64,000 bases of DNA from Lactifluus volemus (GCA_022376515.1 WTXI01000004.1:682001-746000), one strand, 5' to 3'; numbered from the stretch's first letter, positions 22,291-34,814 are shown. Numbers and translations: made by a program. The notes: a model not told the origin generated them from the letters alone.

Positions 22291-23479
22291 GTGGGAAGGG
22301 AGATGGTGCTGGGGCGCTCTGCGTGGTGGGTATCCGGAATGTTGCTATTTTGCGACTTGCCTATCCTCTGAAATACCTAATTCCAGGGCTGACTCGTGCA
22401 ATCGTTCCATACGATCCAAAGAACGAAGTCACTTCCCGCATGTCCTATCTTCCACACCGAGTCTTGGTACTGTTCGTGCACCATGATCAATGCATCTATC
22501 AGCTGTCACGCTCACAGATTGTTCAAGATGCGAACGCTCTTACCTGATAATAAAAGTCTTCGTACTTCGACACAACTTCCTGCAGACTGGATATGTTTAC
22601 AAGTGATTGCGGGAGGGAGCATGATGGACTCCCCGATGAGCTCGTTCACTAGCGACTTCGGGAATGGTTGGCGCTTGTGCCCGTACAGTACGTCCGTGTA
22701 CCAGCCTGTTTAATCATAAAAAAAAAAGCCAAGAGCACTTGTACGGGCCAGTGCTGGTCCTCTTGCAGATGGCGATCACGACCACGGCGATGTCGATGGT
22801 GATATCGATGATATTGGCGCTGTAAGGTTTAATCGCTCTACCGCGGAGCTCTGGCGCCTGTACTGCGGGCTTTTGTGCCGAGACTCACGCCGTAGCACGG
22901 AGCCTCCATTACGCATCGGCAAAGTAGATGGCCACTGAGCGGATTCAGGTCCACTGGTCACACTTAACAAACAATGCAGAAGCGGACGATGAGACCGATA
23001 GCCTTAACACCGACGACAGAACCCCTGGGATAGTGCGCGCGGCATATACCGACAATAGGGACGTCAGCGTCGACGTTCAATCGGTACTGTACTGTGATAT
23101 GGAGAGAAAAGTATCGATGAAGGGAGGGACGTAGCAGCAGAAGCGGAAGAACTCGTGCGTGAATGAAATTAGCACGGTCGAGTGAGGCGGATGGGCCACA
23201 TGAGCGGATCTACTCGAAATTATATAACCAGAAAAGCAAAAACCTACTAAGGCATGATAATATCTCATGCTGATGACGGTATGGGTGTAACGAAATCCCT
23301 TTGGACCTGCGGAAAACAAGTACACGCGATATAAATGAAGAATAATATGAAACTCAACTCCAGGTCAAGGTCTCGCCGCGACGGCCGGGCGTGCCAGCTA
23401 CCGTATATAATCCCACATTTCTGTGACTACAGCACTTAGCTGGAATCCCGATAGCTCAGAGACTGCGGCTGAAAAAGCC
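22291..23479. other. About 1.2 kb without recognisable gene
   Basis: Only short overlapping frames (up to ~105 codons) with no recognisable motif. A run of nine A lies at about 22718. At 23255-23335 there is an isolated copy of the 'GATAATATCTCATGCTGATG...CCTGCGGAAAACAAGTACAC' block that elsewhere ends the 3' flanks at 14500 and 18700, which suggests that an F-box copy has been lost from here. Confidence 0.35.
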
Positions 23480-23819
23480 GTCCTGCGATGAAGGAGTACG
23501 GCACCAAGTCGAAGTACCCCATCCCGGGATTGCTGATTTCAGATCGTTGACGGCCCGAGCCATTTTCAGTTCTCAGCCTCAGGGGGAGCCCAGGTTTTGC
23601 CCCTGTCTGTGCGCGGCGATGGCCGAAAGTCACGTTGGCTCTTTGTTCACTTAGATCCGAATAGGCGCTCGACTGTCAAAATACAGTTAGTAGGCGGTTG
23701 CTCTTGCACACATAAGGCTTAGCCACCCTTGCCAAATACAACGATATGAGGCCGCAAAGAGGTCAACGCGATTCAGTCTTCAACTCCATCTTTCTATTGT
23801 CCCCCTCTCGAGTCCCGAC
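23480..23819 (+). repeat. Upstream block of the zinc-finger subfamily unit
   Basis: Starts a new type of spacer: 'GCGCGGCGATGGCCGAAAGTCACGTT' (in two runs) and 'AATAGGCGCTCGACTGTC', then the CT-rich leader ending CTCGAGTCCCGAC before the ATG. The first block recurs near 26700, 30320, 34460 and 38510; the second near 27450, 31245, 35655 and 39500. It marks the period of the zinc-finger subarray. Confidence 0.5.
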
Positions 23820-25846
23820 ATGTACAATTATTCACTAAGTCGTGAGCTCCAGAGCTCTATGTCCCTGTTCCGTGCACCTGTTAGCAACAGAGCGCACCCG
23901 CCTATCTCGATCCTCAACGATGACGTCCTTCTCCATATATTCTATCTCTACCGACTCCACTGTCTTTACATTCGAGATGAAGATGAGGAAACCCCACTCA
24001 GATTCATCCGCAGGTGGGACCGCCAACCTTGGTGGTACAAGCCGGCTCAGGTTTCGCGACGCTGGCGCGGTATCATTCTTGTGTCACCATCTCTACTGGA
24101 CCTTCATCTTGTTTGCACTTATAGGGTGCATGTAGCAGAGATGCTAGCTCACTACCCACCTTTTCCACTCACAATCTTTTACAACGAGAGTCCTCACGAG
24201 ATGACGGAAAATGACGAAGAGGGTGCACTCGTCTCACTTTCTCACCGTGTCCGTGTGCATCGTATCTCCCTAAGGATGCCTCACCATAAGTTGGAGAAGT
24301 TCACCAATGCCATGGATGTCAATTTCCAACTCTTGAACGCCTGGATATAGATTCTTCGATCCCCGAAGATCCAAGGTTGATACTTCCCCAAACATTTGAT
24401 GCACCTAATCTACGCCACTTGATCTCCGTCGCATTGCGCTTCCAATGCAGTGTCCCCTACTCACAACTGCCAAGGGCCTTGTCTTTCTCCGCCTTGAAGA
24501 TATTCCGAGATCCGCCTACTTCTCCAACCTATCTTCTCACACAGCTCTCATTCATGCCCCAGCTGGAGACCCTGAGGATTGGGTTCTATTACTCGCCTCT
24601 TCCCAACCACGCGGTTGTGGACACCCCCGCTATGACACATGTCACCCTTCCTAACCTTCGCGTGTTTTCGTTCCGAGGCTTCGAAGCTTACCTGGAAGGC
24701 CTTCTTTCCCGGATGAGCGCCCCTGATCTTAGCACACTCCATGTCCAGTATTTCAATCAACTTATGTGGAGTGTTCCACACCTCTTTCCGTTCATGAAGA
24801 CATCAGCGAATCTCAAATTTCATGCTGTTAAACTCACTTTCAGTGACGATTCCTTCCATCTAGAGTCCGAGTCGGACCCTCTACAGGGTAGATGGAAATA
24901 TATCCTGGATTGCAGATCAGGTGTAACCCTTCGACTGGCAGGTAGTATCTGCTGTGCAGATACTCGTCCACTTGCCCCATACTCTCCGTAGTTGTGGAGA
25001 AACTCGAACTTATCGTGAACCACGATCAATCATCAGGGTGGTATGACTATATAAACCGCACAAAGTGGCGAGAACTTTTCAGACTGTTCAATAATGTGAA
25101 AGCGATTCGCGTGGAAACTAACCCTGAACTCATCAGGAGGCTTGGCCATTCCCTACGTGCTGAAGATGGAGAACTTCCTCTGGAGTTGCTGCCTAATCTG
25201 GAGGAGCTCAGCTATTCCCAAAGTTATGTCGTTGATGCGTTCACGCCATTCATCAATGAAAGACAGGAAGTTGGCCATCCTGTACGTCTGGTACAGAATC
25301 CAGATGGCTCTCAGTCTGGGACTTGGATAACTCTCAGGGTAGAGATCCCCGCCCCCTCAAGTTCGCAGACTTTCCAACAGGTGTGTGATAACTACTCCTT
25401 TCACATGGGAGCTGATTCGTCTTCCCATCTCCACTTTCTAGCGATTGTCTTGTCCCATGCCGGGATGTAACACCACGTTCGACTGTCGGCATTCACAGGA
25501 AGTCAAGCGCCTCAAGAGCCATTTACTAGCTTTCCACCTTCCATATGCATTCTACTGTCCCATACCGCCTTGTCACTGGCGCGGTGGACGTAGGGATAAA
25601 TATGATGCGCACTTTCGAAGTCGACATCCGGAATACGACAAGCACGAGCCAGGCCAGATATACGACTACGCGTCCATCTTGTGGTTCATCTTCGAGGATG
25701 GCATTACCTACAAGACAGCGGAGCGCTATGCGCTTGATTTTGTTGCGGAGAAGGCAAAGGAATTGGGAATGGAGGAAGAATGGAAAGACCTGTGTGGTCG
25801 TCGAGCGAAGGGAGGTCCATGTCGATGTGATTTGCCAATGGATTGA
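23820..25846 (+). pseudogene. F-box/LRR/zinc-finger fusion gene, broken by frameshifts
   Basis: Starts MYNYSLSRELQSS; F-box SILNDDVLLHIFYLYRLH, with WWYKPAQVSRRWRGII still present (later copies lost that WWY segment). One base is missing near 24321, another near 24420 (CGCCACTTGATC), and the frame shifts again near 24525-24540 and further downstream, so pieces at 23820-24350, 24377-24991 and 24994-25380 must be pieced together. The 3' end is informative: a GTGTGT...CTAG intron (25381-25441, 61 nt) joins in phase to 25442-25846, which encodes two C2H2 fingers. Finger 1 is CPMPGC with a 5-residue longer loop than in the sister copies; finger 2 is CPIPPC...H....H. It is the oldest-looking member of the subfamily and the likely outgroup of the next four. 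Confidence 0.75.
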
Positions 25847-26839
25847 AGCCAGCGCCGGTCAGTGGTTCCTCCACAAAAGTGTCCACATACATCACTCATC
25901 AAATACAGATATTGTGAACGAGAAGTTATGATGTATGCTGTATGTTTTTTGATGCCCATGGGCGCCTGAAATGTAAAGTTCGTTACGGTACGGTTTCCTT
26001 GTCACGTGAACAACTGCCCCCGGGGATGCCCTCCAGATCATCGATCATCATCAGCAACTCACGCTCCGAGTCACATCGGGGACAACGACGTCAACCCCAT
26101 ACAGTGGCGGAACTTCTGACCTATTCAGCAATGTGAACTTGAGGGCACTTATTCTGTAAGCGATGTTTGTGCCAGTGATGGCACTGTGATGCGCTAATAT
26201 GCATTTAGTACGCCGTTCGTGACGGGCCACCAGCACATGAGACTTCAAATCCATATTACGATATAACACAGCCCTCGGCCATATCCTTCTTTTCGTTCAA
26301 CTCTCCTGACATGCCCAGTTGCTCTACCGCTGTTTGTTTACCCCTCTTTGAAAGACTTGGCCGGCGTGCACCAAGCCAGCCAGTCATCCCGAAGCTCAGT
26401 CCCGTACTTGAACTCTCCAACAACTTTTGGATGATGACCGAGGCATGTCGTCTCGGACGCGATCCACTCGGACTAGGCCTAACTCCCAAAAGAGGCCGGC
26501 CAGCTATCCTACATCGCACATCGACACGGCACATCAATAAGTCGACGATGAGAACTGGGTAATACCTGATGAAAATTCTGAGAAGCATCTCTGGTCCTGG
26601 ATTACTTTTTCGAGAGGTTCCATTTAGGAAGCGCCCGAGTGCCCGCTCACTGGATTCAGGCGGAGCGCAGGGTTTGCCACTCAGCCACTGTCTCTGTGCG
26701 GCGATGGCCGAAAGTCACGTTGCCCTTTTTCATTCTCCGAGTCAACAAGTAGTGACCGTTTTGAGCTTGGTCTCTTCTGGCATCATCCATGTGTTATCAT
26801 CCTCCTTATACTACTCAACTGTTAAGCACTGACCAAACA
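25847..26839 (+). other. Intergenic spacer of zinc-finger unit
   Basis: Contains the spacer elements that repeat through 40 kb: 'CGAGAAGTTATGATGTATGC', 'CCGCTCCGAGT'-type segments, 'AGGCCTAACTCCCAAAAGAGG', and the 'GGCGATGGCCGAAAGTCACG' block at about 26700. Short frames on both strands are not conserved between units, so I see no gene. Confidence 0.4.
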
Positions 26840-27216
26840 TTTTGACAGTTGATTCTGGACCCTCCTCCGCATCGACGTCAACTTCTGTGCCGCCTCCTGC
26901 CTCACACGCACAGACAACTTCAGCCCAGTTTCGGCGGGCCTTCCCCCACTTCGATATTACATCCGTCGAGAAATTTGGTGGAACTGGACTCGATTTTCAA
27001 TGCGCAAGCGTCTTTGAGGATTGACCGTCTTGTGGCGATCCGTGCTGCAAGGCCGCCGTACATGTTCCCAGAAAGTGAGTACGAGCGTGGACCAGGCGAC
27101 GCCTATGAGTACTGGCAGCGGGAGCTCTGGGGGAGTGGGCGGAGGGGTGCTCAATAGCGGTAGTGGTGGAGGAAGTGTCGGAGCATGAGAGAAGTAGCAG
27201 ACGGAAGTGCTGTGGA
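26840..27216 (+). pseudogene. Gene X remnant in zinc-finger unit
   Basis: Ser/Pro-rich piece (SSASTSTSVPPPASHAQT), an 'LVELDSIFNAQASLRIDRLVAIRAAR' stretch (split by frame), 'ESEYERGPGDAYEYWQRELW' and a Gly-rich tail. The frame changes several times. The 'EYWQREL' segment is better preserved here than in the left block. The fragment starts at the same point in all four zinc-finger units, so the duplicated segment had fixed ends. Confidence 0.5.
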
Positions 27217-27573
27217 CACGTGTACTATTAGATCGTACAAGATATAGAAGAAGTTTAGTTTAGTTGAGCACCTACATTAATTACAGTGGTCATGCATCCA
27301 GTGTTTACTTGCTGCACTGTTCAACGCTTGGTTAAACGTCATAATTTTGTAGAAAATCGTACCAACGATTCGGATTATCTCGAGTTCTTTTATGTTCGAC
27401 GCTGTACTAGTACCAAGCTAGTAAGCAGAAGACACTTAAACGTGAATAGACGCTCGACAGTCCAAATAAGGCTTAGCCACCTTGGCAAAATACAACAACA
27501 TGATGCCGCATGAGGCAAACGCGCTTCAGTTTTCAACTCCATCTTTCTAGTTTCCCCCTCTCTCGAGTCCGAC

Positions 27574-29622
27574 ATGTCTAATTATTCACCAACTCGTGAG
27601 CCCCAAGGCTCTGTGTCCCTGTTTCCTGCACCAAATCGCGAACCATTAGAAAACCCTGGCAACATACAACCCTCGCCTATCTCGACCCTCAACGATGACA
27701 CCCTTCTCAACATATTCTATCTCTACCGACTCCACTGTCTCTATATCAGAGATGAAGATGAGGATACCCCACTCGGATTCATCCGCATGTGGAAGCCAGC
27801 TCAGGTTTCGCGGCGCTGGCGCGATATCATTCTTGCGTCACCATGTCTGCTGGATCTTCGTCTTGTCTGCACTTTTAGGGTGCATGTAGCAGACATGCTA
27901 TCTCAATACCCACATTTTCCGATCGCAATATTCTACAACGAGAATCTCCACGAGATGACGAAAAATGATGAAGAGGGTGCACTCTTCGCACTTTCTCACA
28001 GTGACCACCGTGACCGTGTGTATCGTATCTCCCTAACGATGCCCCACCATAAACTGGAGAAGTTCACCGTTGCCATGAGTGGGCAATTTCCGACTCTAGA
28101 ACGCCTGGATATAGGTTCTTCGACCCCCGAAGGTTCAAAGTTGATACTTCCCCAATCATTTGATGCACCTAATCTACGCCACCTTGATATCCGCCGCATT
28201 GAGTTATCAATACAATCCCCCCTACTCAAAATTGCCAGGGGCATCAGGCTTGTCTTTCTCCGGCTTGAGGATGTTCCGAGATTCGCCTACTTCCTTCCAA
28301 GCTATATACTCACACAGCTCTCATCCATGCCCCAGCTGGAGACCCTAATGATTGTATCCCACAACTCACCCCTTCCCAACCACGAGGTTGTGGACACTCC
28401 CACAATGGCACATGTCACCCTTCCTAATCTTCGCGTGTTTTCATTCCGAGGCTTCGGAGCTTACCTGGAAGACCTTCTTTCCAGGATGAACGCCCCTGCC
28501 CTCAGCATTTTCCATGTCCAATATTTCTATCAACCTACGTTCAGTGTTCCACACCTCTTGCCATTCATGCAGACATCAGAGAATTTCGGGTTCCACGCTG
28601 TCAGGCTCAATTTCAATTGCGATTCCTTCCATCTAGAGTCCGAGTCCGACGCTCGATTGGGTAAATTGAAACACGTCCTGGAGTCTCAGACGACTTGTAG
28701 ACTCTTCCAACAATGGCAGGTAGGATCTGTAGCAGCTGGTGTACAGATACTCAGCACACTTTCCCCAATATTCTCCGTAGTGGAGAGGGTTGAATTTATC
28801 ATGAACCGCGATGAATTAGATTCAGGAGGGTGGTACGACCATAACAATCGCACAGGGTGGCGTGAAATTTTCAGACCGTTCAAGAATGTGAAAGCGCTTC
28901 GCATGGAAGTCGACCCAAAACTCATGGAGTGTATCGGCTATTTTCTATGGACTGGAGATGGAGAACAACCTCTGGAGTTGCTGCCTAATCTGGAAGAGCT
29001 CAGCTATTCCCGAAGTTATGTCGTTCACGCGTTTACGACATTCATCAATGATCGACAGGCCATTGGCCATCCTGTGCGCCTGGTACGGAATTCCGATGGT
29101 TCTCAGTCAAAGACTCGGATAACTCACACTCTAGCGATGCGCTCTTCATCGGACGCCTCCCAACAGGTGTGTGATATCTACTCCTTTCAAATCTGATCTG
29201 ATCCTTCTTCTCGTGTCCTCTTTTTGTAGAGACTGTGCTGTCCCATGCTGGAGTGTGACGCCACGTTCAAACATTCACGGGACGTCAAGCACCATGTCGT
29301 AGCTCGCCATCTTCCATATGCAATCTTCTGTCCCATCCCATCTTGCTACTGGCGCGGTGGGTGTAGGGATGAATACGACGTGCACTATCGAATTCAGCAT
29401 CCAGAATATGACAAGCACGAACCAGGCCAGACATACGACAATGCGGCCACCCTGCGGTCCATCTTCGAGTATGGCACGACCTACGAGATAGCGGAGGGCC
29501 ATGCGCTTTGGGATGTTTCGGAGACGGCACGTAAGCAGGGAATGGTGGGAAAATGGAAAGACCTGTGTGGTCGTCGAGAGAAGGGAGGTCGATGTCGATG
29601 CGACGATTTTCCAGTGGACTGA
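27574..29622 (+). CDS. F-box/LRR protein fused to two C2H2 zinc fingers, intact
   Basis: Exon 1 27574-29166 (531 codons), phase-0 intron 29167-29229 (GTGTGT...TTTTTGTAG, 63 nt), exon 2 29230-29622; total 661 residues. Exon 1 begins MSNYSPTREPQGS, has the F-box (PISTLNDDTLLNIFYLYRLH, then AQVSRRWRDIILASP) and a leucine-rich body ending LPLELL-type motif and FINDRQAIGHPVRLV. Exon 2 encodes two C2H2 fingers: C-x4-C-x12-H-x4-H (CPMLEC...HVVARH) and again C-x4-C-x12-H-x4-H (CPIPSC...HYRIQH), then PEYDKHEPGQTYDN and an alpha-helical basic tail (KDLCGRREKGGRCRCD). The six-residue RQRWWY segment of the F-box is deleted. If unspliced, the protein ends 10 residues after CAG. The junction keeps frame in three sister units, so I consider the fusion real. 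Likely an SCF receptor with a nucleic-acid or protein-binding tail (inference). Confidence 0.8.
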
Positions 29623-30589
29623 AGCCGGCGCTGGTCAGTGGTTCCTGCACAAAAGTATCCGCACAGATCACTCATCAAATACAGATATTGTGAACGAAAG
29701 GTTATGCTGTATGTTTTTGATACCCATGGGTGAATGTAAAGTTCACGGCTTCCGTTGTCACGTGAGCAGCAGCCCCGCTCCGAGTTCCGCGTCCCAGATA
29801 AACAACGGGTTATCAGCAACTCACGCTCCGAGTGACAACAGGGACCACAACCAATCGTCAGAGTGTCAACCGTCTCCAAGATCGCCTCCATGACAATCAC
29901 GAACATTCCAACAACTCTTGGATGATGAGCCAGGCAAGTTGCCCTAGGCTCACTGCTTTACCGCATGTCTCTCGCGTCCGCTTTCGACATTGTTCATATG
30001 ATAGTTGTACAATCTAAGGCTTAAACTTGAAGGTATCTCACGGCTGAAGTATGTATGAGTAATATGCTGGCAATTGCCACGATCCCGTGGCAAACGAGTA
30101 CACGAGTAGGCCCAACACCCGAAAGAGGCCTCGCACGTACCCGTGCCAGCTACATCCTACATCGCAGATAGATACAGCTAATCGAGAAGTTGACGACGAG
30201 AACTGGATATTACGTGATAAAAATGCTGAGAAGTATCTCTGGGTCTGAGTAAGCGCCCGAGCGCCAGCTCACTGGATTAAGGCGGAGCCCATATTTTCCT
30301 ACTCCGCCACTGTCTCTGCGCGGCGATGGCCGAAAGTCACGTTGCCCTTTCTAGTTCGCAATAAGTATGTGCAACAGCTTGGTCTCTTCTGCACTTGCTT
30401 CTGCATCATCCATAATTATCATCCTCCTTACACTCAGAACCCGCAACGTGTAGTAGCATTCCCCGCAGACTCTCAAAGGCTAGCTCGTCGCAGAGATTAT
30501 CCTGTGCATCCTGCCACTATTCTCGTCGTCGAGCATACGTCCCACCATGACCAACTCATAATAAATATGACGCTCTAGGACAGCACATG
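29623..30589 (+). other. Intergenic spacer of zinc-finger unit
   Basis: Same element order as 25847-26839, 33408-34814 and 37791-38889: 'ATTGTGAACGA', 'CACGCTCCGAGTGACAA', 'TCCAACAACTCTTGGATGATG', 'GGCGATGGCCGAAAGTCACG' (about 30323). No conserved reading frame. Confidence 0.4.
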
Positions 30590-30990
30590 GCTGCGCTCGG
30601 CGCGGTACGGGGAGAAGCCCATAGAAATGTGATACTCGACCCCTCCTCTGCATCGACATCAACATCTGTGCCGCCTCCTGCTTCATATGCACCGACAACT
30701 CCCCAGTCCAGTTTCTGCGGGCCTTCCCCCACTTCGGCATTACATCCGTCGAGCAAATTGAACTGGACTCTATGTTCATTACGCTCACTGCGCAAGCACC
30801 TTCGTCTTGCGGCGATCCATGCTGCAAGGCTGCCATACAGAGCGGGGAACAGCAGCAACAAGCGCAGGTTCAAGTTGCCGGCTCACATTTCCTGCCGGTT
30901 CTGCCGGTGTCAGTGCAGGTTCCCAGAAAGTGAGTGCGAGCGTGGACCAGGCGGCGCAGTGTCGGAGGGAAGTAGCAGTTGGAAGTGACG
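30590..30990 (+). pseudogene. Gene X remnant in zinc-finger unit
   Basis: 'MAALGAVRGEAH' leads into the Ser/Pro-rich piece (DPSSASTSTSVPPPASYA), then 'SSFCGPSPTSALHPSS' and fragments of 'AAIHAARLPYRAGN', ending in 'SECERGPGGAV'. The EYWQREL and Gly-rich segments are largely deleted. No continuous frame. Confidence 0.45.
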
Positions 30991-31414
30991 TGAACACGTT
31001 GTAGATGGCATGATATATAGAAGACGTTCAGCTCAGTTTAACTGGGTGTTGCGGTGATTGTTAGTTATGGTCGAGCGCCTATATCGACCGCAGAGCGGTC
31101 ATGCATACCAGTGTTTGCTTGCTGCACAATTAAATGTCGTGATTTTCGACTCTACAAATATCTCACTGGCAGCCACGGTGACGTAGAAAATCGTATCAAC
31201 GATTCGGATTGCCTCGAGGCTCGAACCCTTGAAAGTTTGATCCGAATAGGCGCTAGACTGTCCAAATACAGTAGTCGGTTGCTGTTGCACGCATAAATAA
31301 GGATCAGTCATCTTGGCCAAGTACACAAGTACAACGTTATGAGGACCCAATGAGGCCAACGCTTTCCAGTCTTCAACTTCATCTTTCTAGTGTCCCCCCC
31401 TCTCGAGTCCCGAC

Positions 31415-32989
31415 ATGTCCAATTATTCACCAAGTCGTAGGCCCCAAAGCTTTATATCCCTGTTCCGTGCCCCAAATCGCGAACAATTAGAAAACATAAG
31501 CAACAGACGACACTCGCCTATCTCGACCCTCAACGACGACACCCTTCTCAATATATTCTATATCTACCGACTTCACTGTCTCTACATTAGAGATGAAGAT
31601 GAGGATACCCCACTCGGATTCATCCGCATGTGGAAGCTGGCTCAGGTTTCGCGACGCTGGCGTGGTATCATTCTTGCGTTCCCATCTCTGCTTGACCTTC
31701 ATCTTGTCTGCACTTATAGGGTGCATGTTGCAGATATGCTAGCTCATTATCCACCTTTTCCACTCGCAATCTTTTACAACGAGAGACTTCACGAGATGAC
31801 GGAAAAAGACGAAGAGGGTGCACTCGTCGCACTTTCTCACCGGGACCGTGTACATCGTATCTCCCTAACGATGCCCCGCCATAAATTGGAGAAAATCACC
31901 AATGGCATGGATGGGCAATTTCCAACTCTAGAACGCTTGGATATAGTTTCTTCGATCCCCATCGGTCCAAAGTTGATACTTCCCCAAACATTTGATGCAC
32001 CTAATCTACGCCACATTTATCTTCGCCGCGTTACGCTTTCACTACAGTGTCCATTATTCACAACTACCACGGGCCTTGTCTTTCTCCGCCTTGAAGATGA
32101 TCTGATACCCGCCTCCTTCTCTCCAAGCTATCTACTCACACAGCTCTCATTCATGCCCCAGCTGGAGACCCTGAGGATTGGATCCTATTACTCACCTCCT
32201 CCAGACCTCGACATTGTGCACACCCCAACTATGACGCACGTCACCCTTCCTAATCTTCGCGCGTTTTCATTCCAAGGCCTCGACGCTTACCTAGAAGACC
32301 TTCTTTCCCGGATGAGCGCCCCTGCCCTTAGCAATTTCCTTGTCCGATATTTCCATCATCCTACGTTCAGCGTTTCACGCCTCTTGCCGTTCATGCAGAC
32401 ATCAGAGAATCTCAGATTCCACGCTGTCAAGCTCATTTTCAATTGCGATTCATTCCATTTACAGTCCGTGTCTGGCGCTCGCTTGGGTCAATGGAAACTC
32501 GCCCTGGAGTTTCAGACCAGGTGTAGACTCCTCCACTGGCAGGGAGGACCTGCAGCTGTACAGATACTCAGTACACTCTCCCCAATACTCTCCGTAGCTG
32601 TGGAGAAAGTTGAATTTATCGTGAACCGCGATCGGTCATCTGGGTGGTACGACTATATAGACCGCACAGAGTGGCGTGAAATTTTCAGACCATTCAACAA
32701 TGTGAAAGCGCTTCGTGTGGAAACCGACCCAAAACTCATCTGGAATCTTAGCCATTCTCTACGTTCTGAAGATGGAGAACTACCTCTGGAGTTGCTGCCT
32801 AATCTGGAGGAGCTTAGCTATTCCCGAAGTTATATCGTTGATCGGTTGACGCCATTCATCAATGATCGACAGGCCGTTGGCCATCCTGTGCGCCTGGTAC
32901 GGAATTCTCGATGGGTCTCAGTCAGGGACTCTGATAACTCACACTCTAGCGATGACATCTTTTTCGGACGCCTCACAACAGGTGTGTGA
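31415..32989 (+). CDS. F-box/LRR protein of the zinc-finger subfamily, fingers out of frame
   Basis: Single open frame of 524 codons starting MSNYSPSRRPQS, with F-box (PISTLNDDTLLNIFYIYRLH, AQVSRRWRGIILAFPSLLDLHL), leucine-rich body and the tail motif (LPLELLPNLEELSYSRSY, FINDRQAVGHPVRLV). Near 32909 one extra base (AATTCTCGATGGG, sister copies AATCTCGATGG) shifts the linker, so the last ~28 residues differ from the family. The intron donor at 32982 is preserved, but exon 1 now reaches it in phase 1, so splicing would give a stop 10 codons into the zinc-finger exon. The F-box/LRR part should still be functional; the fingers at 33045-33407 are uncoupled. Very similar to the truncated copy at 39660-40470. 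Confidence 0.78.
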   Translation: MSNYSPSRRPQSFISLFRAPNREQLENISNRRHSPISTLNDDTLLNIFYIYRLHCLYIRDEDEDTPLGFIRMWKLAQVSRRWRGIILAFPSLLDLHLVCTYRVHVADMLAHYPPFPLAIFYNERLHEMTEKDEEGALVALSHRDRVHRISLTMPRHKLEKITNGMDGQFPTLERLDIVSSIPIGPKLILPQTFDAPNLRHIYLRRVTLSLQCPLFTTTTGLVFLRLEDDLIPASFSPSYLLTQLSFMPQLETLRIGSYYSPPPDLDIVHTPTMTHVTLPNLRAFSFQGLDAYLEDLLSRMSAPALSNFLVRYFHHPTFSVSRLLPFMQTSENLRFHAVKLIFNCDSFHLQSVSGARLGQWKLALEFQTRCRLLHWQGGPAAVQILSTLSPILSVAVEKVEFIVNRDRSSGWYDYIDRTEWREIFRPFNNVKALRVETDPKLIWNLSHSLRSEDGELPLELLPNLEELSYSRSYIVDRLTPFINDRQAVGHPVRLVRNSRWVSVRDSDNSHSSDDIFFGRLTTGV

Positions 32990-33044
32990 TGTCTACTCCT
33001 TTCAAATCTGATCTGATCCTTCTACTTGTGTCCGCTTTTTCTAG

Positions 33045-33407
33045 AGACTGTGCTGTCCCATGCTGGAATGTGACGCCACGTTCAAACATTCACGGGACGT
33101 CGAGCACCATGTCGTAGCTTGCCATCTTCCATATGCATTCTTCTGTCCCATCCCACCTTGCCACTGGCGTGGTAGTCGTAGGGATGAATACGACGTGCAC
33201 TATCGAATTCAGCATCCAGAATACGACAAGCATGAGCCAGGCCAGACATACGATAATGCGGCCATCCTGCGGTCGATCTTCGAGGATGGGATTACGTACA
33301 AGACAGCGGAGCGCCGTGCGCTTGACTTAGTTGCGGAGAAGGCAAGAGAGCTGGGAATGGTGGATGAATTGAAAGACCTGTGTGGTCGTCGAGTGAAGGG
33401 AGGTTGA
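33045..33407 (+). pseudogene. Uncoupled double C2H2 zinc-finger exon
   Basis: Preceded by an intron with GTGTGT donor (32982) and CTAG acceptor (33041-33044). The finger frame reads CPMLEC...HHVVACH and CPIPPC...HYRIQH with correct Cys/His spacing, then PEYDKHEPGQTYDN, and stops about 10 residues earlier than in the sister copies (RRVKGG, then TGA). It is out of phase with the F-box exon because of the upstream +1 insertion, so it is probably not translated as part of the main protein. Confidence 0.65.
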
Positions 33408-34814
33408 TGTCGATGCGATTTGCCAGTGGATCGAAGCCGGCGCCGGTCAGTGGTTCCTACACAAAAGTATCCACGTGCATCACTCATGAAATACAGATAT
33501 TGTGAATGAGAATTGTTCAGGTTATGATGTATGCTGTATATGCCAGAAATTTAAAGTTCGTACGGTTTACGTTGTCGCATTCCCGCTCCGAGCTGCGTCC
33601 TCCATCCAGATTATCAACGGTTACAGTATCAGCAACTCACGCTCCGAGTTACAACAAGGACCGCAACCAATCCGCGGCAGGAACTTCTCACGCCATTCAG
33701 CAGTGTGGGCACTTATTCTGTCAGCGATGTCGGCGCCAGTGGTGGCACTGTGATGCGTTAGTTGCATATACGCCGTTCGCGACAGGCCACCAGCATGAGA
33801 CTTGAAATTCAGGTAACAAATCTCCGTCCTGGCGATATCCTCCTTTTCATTCTATTCCCTGACATGCCCATTTGCTCTACCACTATTTGTTTTCTCGTCT
33901 TTGGAAGACTCGACCGACTGCACCGAGCCAGCCAGTCATCCCGAAGCTCAGTGCCGTACTTCAACTCGCGAATCAAATGAGCTCACTACAATAGCACTCA
34001 CAGCCATGCCAGTTATCGCCTCCATGACAATCACGAACATCCCAACAACTCTTGTATGATGAACCAGGCAAGCTGCCTCTTACTCACTTTTTTTACTGCA
34101 TGTCTCCGAGTCGCGTCTGCTATCAGGCCAAATTTTTCGTTATGACATTTGTGCCATGTAAGGCTTGAACCTGAAGGTATCTCACGGCTGAAGTATGTGT
34201 GAGTGATATGCCGGCAATTTCCACGATCCTGCGGCAAACGAGTTCACGCGATCAACTCGTACCATAGGCCTAACACCCAAAAAGAGGCCCTCGCACATAC
34301 CTGTAAAAGCCTGGCCAGCTACACCCTTCATCGCACATGGGCCTGGAATGGTTTTCAGATCCGACTTTTTCGAAAGATCTGGCTCGAAGCGCCCGAGCGC
34401 CCAGCTCACTGGTTTCAAGCGGAGCCCAGCTTTTGCCACTCAGCAACTTTCCCTGCGCGGCAATGGCCGAAAGTCACGTTGCCCTTTTTCGTTCGTTTTG
34501 AGCTTGGTCTTCTGGCATCAACCATGAGGTATTATCATCCTCCCTACACTACTCAGAGGTTGTTTATTGAACTCATCTAGTTAAGCACTGGCCAAACGCT
34601 TTGACTCAGAGTAGATCCTCTCATGTGACCCATCCATCACGTACCATCCCGAAGACGCTCGAAGAAGACGAGCTCGTCGCAGAAATTATCCTGCCACTAT
34701 TCTCGTCGTCGAGCATAAGTCCTACCATGAACTAACTCGTAATAAATATGATACTCTAGGACGGGACGTGGCTGCGCTCGGCGCGGTACAGGGAGAAGCC
34801 CATACAAGGCATAC
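33408..34814 (+). other. Intergenic spacer of zinc-finger unit
   Basis: Spacer with the repeated elements of this subarray, slightly longer than in the other units. It contains 'GGTATCTCACGGCTGAAGTATG' and the 'GGCAATGGCCGAAAGTCACG' block at about 34460. No conserved reading frame. Confidence 0.4.
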
